Source of the DNA: Lytechinus variegatus
Lineage: Eukaryota > Echinodermata > Echinoidea > Temnopleuroida > Toxopneustidae
Assembly (NCBI RefSeq): GCF_018143015.1
Contig: NC_054756.1
Location: forward strand, 31,121,940 to 31,185,939
Length of the DNA stretch: 64,000 nucleotides
Direction: 5' to 3'
Below the pieces are notes generated by a model. It did not search any database and was not told the DNA's origin. It saw only the letters and a program-made list of their open reading frames with translations. Of this stretch, positions 1 to 14,400 are shown one piece after another. The position numbers were made by a program, and so were the translations under genes. Positions within the stretch are counted from its first letter, which is position 1. Each line of letters begins with the position of its first letter.

Positions 1-3000
1 GGGTCGCTATTCATAATAGTGGAAGGGGTTCGCCAGTCATAATGGTAGATGAGGGTCGCTATTCATAATAGTAGAAGGGGTTCGCCAGTCATAATGGTAG
101 AAGAGGGTCGGTATTCATAATAGTAGAAGGGGTTCGCCAGTCATAATGGTAGGATGAGGGTCGCTATTCATAATAGTGGAAGGGGTTCGCCAGTCATAAT
201 GGTAGATGAGGGTCGCTATTCATAATAGTAGAAGGGGTTCGCCAGTCATAATGGTAGATGAGGGTCGCTATTCATAATAGTAGAAAGTGTACGCCAGTCA
301 TAATGGTAGAAGAGGGTCGCTATTCATAATAGTAGAAGGGGTTCGCCAGTCATAATGGTAGGATGAGGGTCGCTATTCATAATAGTGGAAGGGGTTTGCC
401 AGTCATAATGGTAGATGAGGGTCGCTATTCATAATAGTAGAAGGGGTTCGCCAGTCATAATGGTAGAAGAGGGTCGGTATTCATAATAGTAGAAGGGGTT
501 CGCCAGTCATAATGGTAGGATGAGGGTCGCTATTCATAATAGTGGAAGGGGTTCGCCAGTCATAATGGTAGATGAGGGTCGCTATTCATAATAGTAGAAG
601 GGGTTCGCCAGTCATAATGGTAGATGAGGGTCGCTATTCATAATAGTAGAAAGTGTACGCCAGTCAGAATGGTAGATGAGGGTCGCTATTCATAATAGTA
701 GAAAGGGTTCGCCAGTCATAATGGTAGATGAGGGTCGCTATTCATAATAGTAGAAGGGGTTCGCCAGTCATAATGGTAGATGAGGGTCGCTATTCATAAT
801 AGTAGAAAGGGTACGCCAGTCATAATGGTAGAAGAGGGTCGGTATTCATAATAGTAGAAGGGGTTCGCCAGTCATAATGGTAGGATGAGGGTCGCTATTC
901 ATAATAGTGGAAGGGGTTCGCCAGTCATAATGGTAGATGAGGGTCGCTATTCATAATAGTAGAAGGGGTTCGCCAGTCATAATGGTAGAAGAGGGTCGGT
1001 ATTCATAATAGTAGAAGGGGTTCGCCAGTCATAATGGTAGGATGAGGGTCGCTATTCATAATAGTGGAAGGGGTTCGCCAGTCATAATGGTAGATGAGGG
1101 TCGCTATTCATAATAGTAGAAAGGGTTCGCCAGTCATAATGATGGGTGAGGGTCGCCAGTTATAATAATGGATGAGGGTCGCTTGTCATAATAGGAGAAA
1201 GGGTTTGCCAGTCATAACAATGGATGAGGGTCGCCAGTCATAATACTTAAAGGAGTTCGCCAGTCATAATACTAGAAGTGGTTCGCCAGTCATAACGGTA
1301 GATGAGGGTCGCTATTCATAATAGTAGAAAGGGTTCGCCAGTCATAATTGTAGATGAGGGTCGCCAGTCATAATACTAAAAGGGGTTCACCGGTCATAAA
1401 AGTAGAAGGGGTTTGCCAGTCATAATGGTGGATGAGGGTCGCTATTCATAATAGTAGAAGGGGTTCGCCAGTCATAATGGTAGATGAGGGTCGCTATTCA
1501 TAATAGTAGAAAGGGTTCGCCAGTCATAATGGTAGAAGAGGGTCGGTATTCATAATAGTAGAAGGGGTTCGCCAATCATAATGGTAGATGAGGGTCGCTA
1601 TTCATAACAGTAGAAAAGGTTCGCCAGTCATAATACTACATGAGGGTCGGCAGTCATAATAGTAGAAAAGGTTCGCCAGTCATAATGGTAGATGAGGGTC
1701 GCTATTCATAATAGTAGAAAGGGTTCGCCAGTCATAATAATGGGTGAGGGTCGCCAGCCATATAATACTAGAAGGGGTTCGCCAGTCATAATGGTAGATG
1801 AGGGTCGCTATTCATAATAGTAGAAAGGGTTCGCCAGTCATAATTTTAGATGAGGGTCGCCATTCATAATAGTAGAAGGGGTTCGCCATTCATAATGGTA
1901 GATGACTGTCTTTATTCATAATAGTAGAAAGGGTTCGCCAGTCATAATGATAGATGAGGGTCGGCAGTCATAATAGTAGAAGGGGTTCGCCAGTCATAAT
2001 GGTAGAAGAGGGTCGGTATTCATAATAGTAGAAGGGGTTCGCCAATCATAATGGTAGATGAGGGTCGCTATTCATAACAGTAGAAAGGGTTCGCCAGTCA
2101 TAATACTACATGAGGGTCGGCAGTCATAATAGTAGAAAAGGTTCGCCAGTCATAATGGTAGATGAGGGTCGCTATTCATAATAGTAGAAAGTGTACGCCA
2201 GTCAGAATGGTAGATGAGGGTCGCTATTCATAATAGTAGAAAGGGTTCGCCAGTCATAATAATGGGTGAGGGTCGCCAGCCATAATACTAGAAGGGGTTC
2301 GCCAGTCATAATGGTAGATGAGGGTCGCTATTCATAATAGTAGAAAGGGTTCGCCAGTCATAATAATGGGTGAGGGTCGCCAGCCATAATACTAGAAGGG
2401 GTTCGCCAGTCATAACGGTAGATGAGGGTCGCTATTCATAATAGTAGAAAGGGTTCGCCAGTCATAATTTTAGATGAGGGTCGCCAGTCATAATACTAAA
2501 AGGGGTTCGCCAGTCATAAAAGTAGAAGGGGTTCGCCAGTCATAATGGTAGATGAGGGTCGCTATTCATAATATTAGAAGGGGCTCGCTAGTCATAATGG
2601 TAGATGAGGCTCGCTATTCATAATAGTAGAAAGGGTTCGCCAGTCATAATAATAGATGAGGGTCGGCAGTCATAATAGTAGAAGGGGTTCGCCAGTCATA
2701 ATGGTAGAAGAGGGTCGGTATTCATAATAGTAGAAGGGGTTCGCCATTCATAATGGTAGATAACTGTCTTTATTCATAATAGTAGAAAGGGTTCGCCAGT
2801 CATAATAATAGATGAGGGTCGGCAGTCATAATAGTAGAAGGGGTTCGCCAGTCATAATGGTAGAAGAGGGTCGGTATTCATAATAGTAGAAGGGGTTCGC
2901 CAGTCATAATGGTAGGATGAGGGTCGCTATTCATAATAGTGGAAGGGGTTCGCCAGTCATGATGGTAGATGAGGGTCGCTATTCATAATAGTAGAAGGGG

Positions 3001-5416
3001 TTCGCCAGTCATAATGGTAGATGAGGGTCGCTATTCATAATAGTAGAAAGTGTACGCCAGTCAGAATGGTAGATGAGGGTCGCTATTCATAATAGTAGAA
3101 AGGGTTCGCCAGTCATAATAATGGGTGAGGGTCGCCAGCCATAATACTAGAAGGGGTTCGCCAGTCATAATGGTAGATGAGGGTCGCTATTCATAATAGT
3201 AGAAAGTGTACGCCAGTCAGAATGGTAGATGAGGGTCGCTATTCATAATAGTAGAAAGGGTTCGCCAGTCATAATGATGGGTGAGGGTCGCCAGTTATAA
3301 TAATGGATGAGGGTCGCTTGTCATAATAGGAGAAAGGGTTTGCCAGTCATAACAATGGATGAGGGTCGCCAGTCATAATACTTAAAGGAGTTCGCCAGTC
3401 ATAATACTAGAAGTGGTTCGCCAGTCATAATGGTGGATGAGGGTCGCTATTCATAATAGTAGAAGGGGTTGGCCAGTCATAATGGTAGATGAGGGTCGCT
3501 ATTCATAATAGTAGAAAGGGTTCGCCAGTCATAATGGTAGAAGAGGGTCGGTATTCATAATAGTAGAAGGGGTTCGCCAATCATAATGGTAGATGAGGGT
3601 CGCTATTCATAACAGTAGAAAAGGTTCGCCAGTCATAATACTACATGAGGGTCGGCAGTCATAATAGTAGAAAAGGTTCGCCAGTCATAATGGTAGATGA
3701 GGGTCGCTATTCATAATAGTAGAAAGGGTTCGCCAGTCATAATAATGGGTGAGGGTCGCCAGCCATAATACTAGAAGGGGTTCGCCAGTCATAACGGTAG
3801 ATGAGGGTCGCTATTCATAATAGTAGAAAGGGTTCGCCAGTCATAATTTTAGATGAGGGTCGCCAGTCATAATACTAAAAGGGGTTCGCCAGTCATAAAA
3901 GTAGAAGGGGTTCGCCAGTCATAATGGTAGATGAGGGTCGCTATTCATAATATTAGAAGGGGCTCGCTAGTCATAATGGTAGATGAGGCTCGCTATTCAT
4001 AATAGTAGAAAGGGTTCGCCAGTCATAATAATAGATGAGGGTCGGCAGTCATAATAGTAGAAGGGGTTCGCCAGTCATAATGGTAGAAGAGGGTCGGTAT
4101 TCATAATAGTAGAAGGGGTTCGCCATTCATAATGGTAAATAACTGTCTTTATTCATAATAGTAGAAAGGGTTCGCCAGTCATAATAATAGATGAGGGTCG
4201 GCAGTCATAATAGTAGAAGGGGTTCGCCAGTCATAATGGTAGAAGAGGGTCGGTATTCATAATAGTAGAAGGGGTTCGCCAGTCATAATGGTAGATGAGG
4301 GTCGCTATTCATAATAGTGGAAGGGGTTCGCCAGTCATAATGGTAGATGAGGGTCGCTATTCATAATAGTAGAAGGGGTTCGCCAGTCATAATGGTAGAT
4401 GAGGGTCGCTATTCATAATAGTAGAAAGTGTACGCCAGTCAGAATGGTAGATGAGGGTCGCTATTCATAATAGTAGAAAGGGTTCGCCAGTCATAATAAT
4501 GGGTGAGGGTCGCCAGCCATAATACTAGAAGGGGTTCGCCAGTCATAATGGTAGATGAGGGTCGCTATTCATAATAGTAGAAAGGGTTCGCCAGTCATAA
4601 TAATAGATGAGGGTCGCCAGTCATAATAGGAGAACGGGTTCGTCAGTTATAATAATGGATGAGGGTCGCCAGTCATAATAGGAGAAAGGGTTTGCCAGTC
4701 ATAATAATGGATGAGGGTAGCCAGTCATAATACTAAAAGGGGTTCGCCAGTCACAAAAGTAGAAGGGGTTTGCCAGTCATAATGGTAGATAAGGGTCGCT
4801 CTTCATAATAGTAGAAGGGGTTCGCCATTCATAATGGTAGATGACTGTCTTTATTCATAATAGTAGAAAGGGTTCGCCAGTCATAATAATAGATGAGGGT
4901 CGGCAGTCATAATAGTAGAAGGGGTTCGCCAGTCATAATGGTAGAAGAGGGTCGGTATTCATAATAGTGGAAAGGGTTCGCCAGTCATAATGGTAGATGA
5001 GGGTCGCTATTCATAATAGGAGAAAGGGTTCGCCAGTCATAATAATGGATGAGGGTCGCCAGCCATAATACTAGAAGGGGTTCGCCAGTCATAATGGTAG
5101 ATGAGGGTCGCTATTCATAATAGTAGAAAGGGTTCGCCAGTCATAATTTTAGATGAGGGTCGCCAGTCATAATACTAAAAGGGGTTCGCCAGTCATAAAA
5201 GTAGAAGGGTTCGCCAGTCATAATGGTAGATGAGGGTCGCTATTCATAATAGTAGAAAGGGTTCGCCAGTCATAATAATGGATGAGGGTCGCCAGTCATA
5301 ATAGGAGAACGGGTTCGTCAGTTATAATAATGGATGAGGGTAGCCAGTCATAATACTAAAAGGGGTTCGCCAGTCACAAAAGTAGAAGGGGTTTGCCAGT
5401 CATAATGGTAGATAAG
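1..5416. repeat. Satellite array A (26/52-bp repeat), cut by window start
   Basis: The whole stretch is a tandem repeat of about 52 bp made of two related 26-bp halves. One half carries GGGTCGC-TATTCATAAT-AGTAGAA and the other GGTTCGC-CAGTCATAAT-GGTAGAT. Variant halves (for example with TTTGCC, AATACTTAAAGG, GGCTCGCTAG or AACTGTCTTTATTC) recur in the same order at longer distances, so there is higher-order structure: the AATACTTAAAGGAG variant appears near 1,240 and again near 3,380. The array ends inside a half-unit (GTAGATAAG) and joins 5S spacer directly at 5,417. No gene is visible. The same satellite recurs as arrays B and C. Confidence 0.97.
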
Positions 5417-6327
5417 GGTTATGACGTCGTCGGCTTTCAAGTCCCTGGTATTAATTCGTTGATTGATGTCTTCAGTCATGTCATAAGTTAGCGTTATAGA
5501 CGTATGTAATTCAAAAAAAAAGCAAAGCAAAGAAACCGAGTAGAGATTGAATAGGTACATGGATGCTTTTCTATCAACCTATATAAAAACTCTAAAGCCA
5601 AAAGAAATCCAAAAGTCAAGAGAATTTTTTTTTGATTCGTTATAATCGAATATTTTGTGTCATGTCTATCGTTCCGATAATAATAGCAACACATAAGCGT
5701 AGGTGATGATATTAAGATGTTGTTTCCTCTCACTTTATTTCATGTTTCACTTTTTGAAGCACTGAATGCCGATTTTCGGACGCGATTTTAGTCTGGGCTT
5801 CATTTCTGTAACATGTCAGAGACACAGGTGACAAGGGGGACCTCGCACACATTAGATTTTTTTTAAAGTCAAATCAATGTTAGCCAATGCCTTTAGAGTC
5901 TTTCTATACTTAGCCCTACCTACGAAACATTGGAAATCGCTTTAAAATGTTGCTCATTTCTTTTCTATCATTTCAACTGGACTTTGCAGATATTACCTGC
6001 CAATTCCGTCTCCTGAGAGGCCGGCCAAAAAACGTATGCCGCAAGATGGCAGCAATCTCATTTAGCGGACGGACGGACGGCATGGTGTCGAAAGATGTAT
6101 CCGTTGGCATTTCTAGACATTATCTAGCCCTGCAGTTTTGCCTCTTTTAACACTATGACGTCATTTTTCGGGATGCGCACCCCTGGGTGACGAAACAACC
6201 AACATGCTGCAGTAAACCATGATGCGCGCTCCTCGTTCCCTGGAGACCTCTTGATCTCGCAAACATTGCCTTTACTGGCGGGCATCGAACGGGAAGAAAA
6301 ACGGATACCAACAATGGAATTGGATTA
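5417..6327 (-). other. 5S rDNA intergenic spacer, left part, interrupted by a 15.4-kb insertion
   Basis: This matches the spacer between the intact 5S genes further right (for example 53,344-54,237) almost base for base. It starts at GGTTATGACGTC, so the 5S upstream flank that normally precedes this point is missing. It carries 19 extra bases near 5,461-5,479 that ordinary spacers lack. It stops at GGATTA, where a large element is inserted; the remainder resumes at 21,759. Strand is given as that of the 5S gene it belongs to. Confidence 0.93.
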
Positions 6328-6353
6328 CCCTTATAGAAATCGCCAATGGTATT
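6328..6353 (+). repeat. Left terminal inverted repeat of the 15.4-kb element
   Basis: CCCTTATA is a perfect inverted match to the element's right end. It is followed by GAAATCGCC and then AATGGTAT, which again matches the right terminus after a small gap. A second copy of this end, still preceded by 5S-like bases (ATTGGATTA), lies at 11,500 inside the element. Confidence 0.75.
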
Positions 6354-7720
6354 TGAATGGTGCCGAATGGTAGTTGAATGGTGATCTGAATGGTAAATGG
6401 TACGCGAATGGTATTTAAGTGGTGTTTCAATGGTAAGTTCTTAATGGTAATTGGTAGTTTATTTAATGGTAAATGGTATACCATATACCCAATGGTGTTT
6501 CAGTGGTATGTGACTAATGATATGATTGGTATGATGAATGGTATACATTTACCCAATGGTGTCTCAGTGGTATTCAATGGTGTCTCAGTGGTATGTGCTT
6601 GTAATGGTATGATTGGTATGATGAATAGTATACCATACATCCAATGGTGTCTCAGTGGTATACAATGGTGTCTCAGTGGTATTCAATGGTGTCTCAGTAG
6701 TATGTGCCTGTAATGGTATGATTGGTATGATGAATAGTATACCATACATCCAGTGGTGTCTCAGTGGTATACAATGGTGTCTCGGTGGTATTCAATGGTG
6801 TCTCAGTAGTATGTGCCTGTAATGGTATGATTGGTATGATCAATGGTATACCATACACGAATGGTGTATCAGTGGTATACAATGGTGTCTCAGTGGTATT
6901 CAATAGTGTCTCAGTAGTATATGCCTCTAATGGTGTGACTGGTATAATGAATGGTATACCATACATCCAATGGTGTCTCAGTGGTATACAATGGTGTCTC
7001 AGTGGTATTCAATGGTGTCTCAGTAGTATGTGCCTGTAATGGTATGATTGGTATGATCAATGGTATACCATACACGAATGGTGTATCAGTGGTATACAAT
7101 GGTGTCTCAGTGGTATTCCATATTGTCTCAGTAGTATATGCCTCTAATGGTATGACTGGTATAATGAATGGTATACCATGCACCAATGGTGTCTCAGTGG
7201 TATACAATGGTGTCTCAGTGGTATTCAATGGTGTCTCAGTAGTATGTGCCTGTAATGGTATGATTGGTATGATCAATGGTATACCATACACGAATGGTGT
7301 ATCAGTGGTATACAATGGTGTCTCAGTGGTATTCCATATTGTCTCAGTAGTATATGCCTCTAATGGTATGACTGGTATAATGAATGGTATACCATGCACC
7401 AATGGTGTCTCAGTGGTATACAATGGTGTCTCAGTGGTATTCAATGGTGTCTCAGTAGTATGTGTCTCTATAATGGTATGACTGGTATGATGAATTGTAT
7501 ACCATATACCCAATGGTGTCTCAGTGGTGTCAAATGGTGTCCGAGTAGTAAGTGCCTCTAATGGTATGACTGCATGGTATACCATTATATACCCAATGGT
7601 GTCTCAGTGGTATACAATGGTGTCTCAGTGGTATTCAATGGTGTCTCAGTAGTATGTGCCTCTATAATGGTATGATTGGTATCAATATGGTGTCTTAGTA
7701 GTAAGTGCCTAGTGGTATAT
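6349..7720 (+). repeat. ATGGT-rich subterminal tandem repeat, copy 1
   Basis: Repeat units of about 21 bp (AATGGTGTCTCAGTGGTATAC and variants) are arranged in a higher-order period of about 109-110 bp. One period has five subunits, including one with GTGCCTGTAATGGTATGATTGG and one with AATGGTATACCATACA. Phase markers recur at about 6,601, 6,710, 6,820, 6,930, 7,037 and 7,146. Because the unit is open in several frames on both strands it gives long repetitive reading frames, such as 6,911-7,585 on the minus strand. These are not genes. Confidence 0.93.
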
Positions 7721-10700
7721 ATAATCATGTTGGATAATTGTAAAGCCATAGTGGCTTAGTGGTGTTTGCCTAATGAATGCCATTTGTGTTAATGGTGAAT
7801 GGTATGCCCAATTGCATTACCCATTAACATAATTCCGAAGGTTTAAAGAAAATGTATCAAAGATTAAAAGGTATTTAGAGTTAATTAAATATTTGAGCTG
7901 TGACTTTTATGCGAGCAGCTTCCCCAAATCAAGTGTAATCGCTCATGATTGTAAACATGATCTCTTGCATTCTTTTAAATTGCCTTTGTCCTTATTTAAA
8001 GTAAAAGGTCTATATGTGTTTAAATATTATTGATCCAGTGGTTATGATACAATATCATAAATTTGTTATATTTTACAATTGTACATATTACCTTCTAAAT
8101 TTAAATCTGATGCAATGGGTGCAAAAACAAAATCAATCGGTCAATGAATCTTTTTTGATAAAAAGGGTTTTAATTTTTAATTAATAAGTTTTATTCTATT
8201 TTTATAATCATTTTGCTTGTTTATGGCCGCTTTTTATAAAGAGAACTATGTATTGAGTGTTCCAAGAAGATATTGGCAATCAATCCCAAAATTCGATCAG
8301 ATGCAAATTTACAGGTGATGATACATTAAGTTTATCTATAGAACATATCAATTTGGATTTTTTATGGATCAGTTGCAAGTTTGCAATGAAAAGTATGACT
8401 CTCATGATTTTGGAGTCTGAAATTGATTTGCGTTCGATTGCTTCGATTGCAAGTTTCTTGCAATGCCCCATATTTTGCTCAAAATGAATTCACTGTTGGT
8501 TGTCTTGGTCCCCTAACCTCTATCAAATTCCCATTCGCAACCCTGATTTGGTCTGTCTGCAACGTCAAAACCCCCTCTGAACCCATTTGTACGCTATTAT
8601 AGCTGCTTCCAATCATGAATTATTTCTCTCTTTTTTACAAATGATATTTTAAAATTTTTTAGGCCCTAAATATTCTTTCCCACTTGTGGACGGCGTTCAT
8701 AAAGAGGAGAGCTATTCTATAGGCCGGTCATTATACTTGATTGAAATGATTTATCCACATGGTCTTGCTCCCTCACCCCTATCAAAATTCCCTGCCGCCA
8801 TACAGGGTATAGAACAATGTAACAGAAAAGAAATCTACTGAATGAAATCTCAATTTCAATCATTACAAAAGCAAATTAAAAGGGAAGAGGAGTGATTAAA
8901 TAATATATATATAAAGGGGAAAAAACAAGAAAAGAAAAAAGGCAAAGAAGAAAAGAAAAATCAACAGAAAAGAAAAAAAGACAGCGAAAATAAAAAAGAA
9001 AATATAAGAGAGAGAACAGGAAAAAAAAGTGAAGGGATCGAAAACTTTTTTCATAGATTCCAAGATCCAAGGAAAACAGTGGCACTCACGCCATCATGGT
9101 TTCCAACCCAGAACCAATCGAGAGGAAAAAGGAGACACCCCTAATTTGGTTTTAATTCACCCCCTCCCCCCCATATGCGTTGGCAAGCAGGGCCGCTTGG
9201 CTGCTTGCTAGCTAGCTCTATCGCACGCACGCGCGCGCGCACGTCTAACCGCCGATTGCAATATTTGAAAAAGAAAACTCCATCTACGGGACCGCCGTTT
9301 TGCTGTTGATAAGTCCGTCGATAATTCATCAAAAACTAATACAGGAACACGGGTCAGATTCGGACAGCGACTTCAAAGTCATTTGTAGAAGGCTAAACAG
9401 TAAGTTCTATAACAATTTCTTTGATTTATTTCTCAAATTGTCTCAAAATGTTAGATGTCGGTGTACTGCCACGACCCTGCACTGCCACCGCCATTGCCCC
9501 GTTGGCGCTGGCCGCTGCTCTACTTGCCGGGACGTGGCTATGCGCGATAGGGAGTGCTTATGCTTTGTGTTGGCTGAGTTTAGCTCGGCGAGCATTGAAT
9601 AGATTAGTAATTCGCTCATATTGCCTGATGTTTATTGTCAATGTTTTACAAAAACCATCTCTGAATACGTTGAATTCACGAATGAATGATTTGTTAATCT
9701 AATGTCAAGACTGTCAAAGCGTTAATTGTGAAACACTGCACAACGTTAATTCACTGAAATTGAAACTTGCCGACAAATAGTGTTGGAATTAGGTCTATAA
9801 TTTATTGTTGTTGATAGATGTTGGTAAATGAGATAAAATGGAGGTGAACATGGAAGGGGTCCTAAAGTTTAAAAAATGATAAAGGCTATGCAGCCCCTAT
9901 AAAGTTACACTGTACCACTCATGGCACATATGGTGAAATGAGCACTTTGTGTGTAGAACTGTGACTGGACATAGTGACAAACGATTCCTATTCAATTTTC
10001 TACAGAGGCTGCAATAATTATGCAGTGGCGCTAATGCAGTTTTGCACCGGCCGATTACCAGCATACCTCATCACCAAAATTTGTTCCCAAATGTCATGAC
10101 AGGTCTCTCAGTCATTTCGATGTTAATACCACAACGAACAATTGTCCATAGACTGTGTACAACGGATAGATCGTCTCCGCACAGCGAATCGAAGACCGCT
10201 GAATGGTCAATCGCGCAGATCACGTCATGACCACGTGGTCCCAAAAATAATTCCTTCGGACTGCGTGCGGAAGTATCGATAGCGATAACGATATCCGGTC
10301 ACTTTGTGTACGCCGTAAATAGTTTTGGTTCGTGATCGGATCGCTCCGGTATCGATCGAAAATTATCGAAACTCTGCAATTTCATGCATATTCAGGCGAC
10401 GCTCCGAAACCCGGAAGCCAATTGACTTTGTGCACGTTGCGATAGACTCTACAAATTCCAACGAACACGATGGCATATAGACGCTAATTCGTAATATTTT
10501 GACGGAAAGCAAGAAGTAATTGAATTTGCTTACCTGTGCAGTATCGGTGAGAAAATAGATCCTCCGAGAATACCTTTCATAATTCATATAAAATACGGGA
10601 AAGTGAAATTCTAGGTCGATTTGGTACGAGTGATAGAGAATTGCACACTTGTTTTGGTGGAATTCTGTGTGAGGAAATAAAAGGCTTGCACTGCGCATGC

Positions 10701-11417
10701 TTACTATATTTTCATTCATAAATTGGTTCTCGGCAGGGGCTGGATGACGTCATGTAATAAGCAAAACTGTACACGACCGCTACGTTCACGCTCCGCTATC
10801 TGTTGTACACAGTTGTTCGTTGTGAATACCACCGCTTTTCAAAATATCTGGAACGGCTGTATTTAGTCTTCGATCTCGACGCGTTGATCTAATCCGTAGA
10901 CATCACTTCGCGAGATTGCTTGGATTCGCTGTAATGTTTATTGGGACTGAAGCTAGCGAACAAATAATGTTTACATGTGGCGAACAAACAGCCAACATGC
11001 CGCATGCGAATCTTTTGGTCGCATAACTTCGGTCCATATCAACATGACGGCAAATCCAAGCGATCCGCAATATTTTGAAAAATGTGTGTAGACAATTTCT
11101 GGTGGGGAGTTTTGCTCGCATTTGGCTTGTGTGAAACTTGTGAAGCATTAATGCGGGAGGATATTATTAGATCTTTTCATGGGGCTAGGCATATCAATTT
11201 TTAAAGTAAATTTTATCCCTTTTTAAGTTTGTCCTGTGATCACATTTTATCTGTTTTTATTTATTTACTGATCAAAACTTGCCTAAAACAATGTCTGGAA
11301 TTCATCCACTGGCATATGATTTTCCATGAACGGATCCATGATTTCTCAAAGGGGGTAGTGGGCAGATTTTCCCCAAGGAAACTTTAAATAACAAGCAAAC
11401 CAAAAAAGAGATCCTCT
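7721..11417. other. Element interior, copy 1: AT-rich, no recognisable gene
   Basis: This is mostly AT-rich sequence with a purine-rich low-complexity tract at about 8,880-9,040 and a CG/CA alternation at about 9,222-9,243. A consensus splice donor (GTAAGTT) lies at 9,400 after about 100 bp of open frame that encodes a Gln-Glu-His-Gly-(Ser-Asp)-rich segment, which could be a captured exon. The longest minus-strand frame (10,363-10,719, 118 aa) has no motif I recognise and is broken in the second copy. No RNA gene was seen. The same segment recurs at 12,881-16,583. Confidence 0.7.
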
Positions 11418-11499
11418 TCCCTGGAGACCTCTTGATCAAAAATATTTGCTGTACTATCGAGGGGGGGGGGTGAACATTGGTAACAAAGGAATTGGATTA
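11418..11499. other. Patchwork junction between the two element copies
   Basis: Within about 80 bp the sequence runs: the end of copy 1 (AAAGAGATCCTC); about 20 bases of 5S spacer (TTCCCTGGAGACCTCTTGAT, as at 6,237-6,256); a piece with AATATTTGCTGTACTATCGA and a G-run that belongs to the end of copy 2 (as at 16,606-16,640); then bases resembling the 5S flank (GGAATTGGATTA) directly before a new CCCTTATA end. Either template switching during a rearrangement or mis-stitching of reads by an assembler would give this pattern. Confidence 0.7.
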
Positions 11500-14400
11500 C
11501 CCTTATAGAAATCGCCAATGGTATTTGAATGGTGCCGAATGGTAGTTGAATGGTGATCTGAATGGTAAATGGTACGCGAATGGTATTTAAGTGGTGTTTC
11601 AATGGTAAGTTCTTAATGGTAATGTTTATTTAATGGTAAATGGTATACCATATACCCAATGTTGTTTCAGTGGTATGTGACTAATGAAATGATTGGTATG
11701 ATGAATGGTATACATTTACCCAATGGTGTCTCAGTGTATTCAATGGTGTCTCAGTGGTATGTGCTTGTAATGGTATGATGGTATGATGAATAGTATACCA
11801 TACATCGATGTACCCTCGGTGGTATACAATGGTGTCTCAGTGGTATTCAATGGTGTCTCAGTAGTATGTGCCTGTAATGGTATGATTGGTATGATAGTAT
11901 ACCATACATCCAGTGGTGTCTCATGGTATACAATGGTGTCTCAGTGGTATTCAATGGTGTCTCAGTAGTATGTGCCTGTAATGGTATGATTGGTATGATC
12001 AATGGTATACCATACACGAATGGTGTATCAGTGGTATACAATGGTGTCTCAGTGGTATTCAATAGTGTCTCAGTAGTATATGCCTCTAATGGTGTGACTG
12101 GTATAATGAATGGTATACCATACATCCAATGGTGTCTCAGTGGTATACAATGGTGTCTCAGTGGTATTCAATGGTGTCTCAGTAGTATGTGCCTGTAATG
12201 GTATGATTGGTATGATCAATGGTATACCATACACGAATGGTGTATCAGTGGTATACAATGGTGTCTCAGTGGTATTCCATATTGTCTCAGTAGTATATGC
12301 CTCTAATGGTATGACTGGTATATGAATGGTATACCATGCACCAATGGTGTCTCAGTGGTATACAATGGTGTCTCAGTGGTATTCAATGGTGTCTCAGTAG
12401 TATGTGCCTGTAATGGTATGATTGGTATGATCAATGGTATACCATACACGAATGGTGATCAGTGGTATACAATGGTGTCTCAGTGGTATTCCATATTGTC
12501 TCAGTAGTATATGCCTCTAATGGTATGACTGGTATAATGAATGGTATACCATGCACCAATGGTGTCTCAGTGGTATACAATGGTGTCTCAGTGGTATTCA
12601 ATGGTGTCTCAGTAGTATGTGTCTCTATAATGGTATGACTGGTATGATGAATTGTATACCATATCCCAATGGTGTCTCAGTGGTGTCAAATGGTGTCCGA
12701 GTAGTAAGTGCCTCTAATGGTATGACTGCATGGTATACCATTATATACCCAATGGTGTCTCAGTGGTATACAATGGTGTCTCAGTGGTATTCAATGGTGT
12801 CTCAGTAGTATGTGCCTCTATAATGGTATGATTGGTATCAATATGGTGTCTTAGTAGTAAGTGCCTAGTGGTATATATAATCATGTTGGATAATTGTAAA
12901 GCCATAGTGGCTTAGTGGTGTTTGCCTAATGAATGCCATTTGTGTTAATGGTGAATGGTATGCCCAATTGCATTACCCATAACATAATTCCGAAGGTTTA
13001 AAGAAAATGTATCAAAGATTAAAAGGTATTTAGAGTTAATTAAATATTTGAGCTGTGACTTTTATGCGAGCAGCTTCCCCAAATCAAGTGTAATCGCTCA
13101 TGATTGTAAACATGATCTCTTGCATTCTTTTAAATTGCCTTTGTCCTTATTTAAAGTAAAAGGTCTATATGTGTTTAAATATTATTGATCCAGTGGTTAT
13201 GATACAATATCATAAATTTGTTATATTTTACAATTGTACATATTACCTTCTAAATTTAAATCTGATGCAATGGGTGCAAAAACAAAATCAATCGGTCAAT
13301 GAATCTTTTTGATAAAAAGGGTTTTAATTTTTAATTAATAAGTTTTATTCTATTTTTATAATCATTTTGCTTGTTTATGGCCGCTTTTTATAAAGAGAAC
13401 TATGTATTGAGTGTTCCAAGAAGATATTGGCAATCAATCCCAAAATTCGATCAGATGCAAATTTACAGGTGATGATACATTAAGTTTATCTATAGAACAT
13501 ATCAATTTGGATTTTTTATGGATCAGTTGCAAGTTTGCAATGAAAAGTATGACTCTCATGATTTTGGAGTCTGAAATTGATTTGCGTTCGATTGCTTCGA
13601 TTGCAAGTTTCTTGCAATGCCCCATATTTTGCTCAAAATGAATTCACTGTTGGTTGTCTTGGTCCCCTAACCTCTATCAAATTCCCATTCGCAACCCTGA
13701 TTTGGTCTGTCTGCAACGTCAAAACCCCTCTGAACCCATTTGTACGCTATTATAGCTGCTTCCAATCATGAATTATTTCTCTCTTTTTTACAAATGATAT
13801 TTTAAAAATTTTTTAGGCCCTAAATATTCTTTCCCACTTGTGGACGGCGTTCATAAAGAGGAGAGCTATTCTATAGGCCGGTCATTATACTTGATTGAAA
13901 TGATTTATCCACATGGTCTTGCTCCCTCACCCCTATCAAAATTCCCTGCCGCCATACAGGGTATAGAACAATGTAACAGAAAAGAAATCTACTGAATGAA
14001 ATCTCAATTTCAATCATTACAAAAGCAAATTAAAAGGGAAGAGGAGTGATTAAATAATATATATATAAAGGGGAAAAAACAAGAAAAGAAAAAAGGCAAA
14101 GAAGAAAAGAAAATCAACAGAAAAGAAAAAAAGACAGCGAAAATAAAAAAGAAAATATAAGAGAGAGAACAGGAAAAAAAAGTGAAGGGATCGAAAACTT
14201 TTTTCATAGATTCCAAGATCCAAGGAAAACAGTGGCACTCACGCCATCATGGTTTCCAACCCAGAACCAATCGAGAGGAAAAAGGAGACACCCCTAATTT
14301 GGTTTTAATTCACCCCCTCCCCCCCATATGCGTTGGCAAGCAGGGCCGCTTGGCTGCTTGCTAGCTAGCTCTATCGCACGCACGCGCGCGCGCACGTCTA

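Noticed and set aside
1-5416. CRISPR-like regular repeats
   Set aside because: Units are continuous 26/52-bp tandem repeats with no unique spacers, in a eukaryotic setting.
6272-7585. Long open frames on both strands (up to 224 aa, Thr/Pro-rich or Val/Ser/Asn-rich)
   Set aside because: They are translations of the ATGGT tandem repeat, open in several frames at once, with no start context or domain.
10363-10719. 118-aa minus-strand frame as a gene
   Set aside because: No recognisable motif, and the near-identical second copy (about 15,540-15,880) breaks it with small indels.
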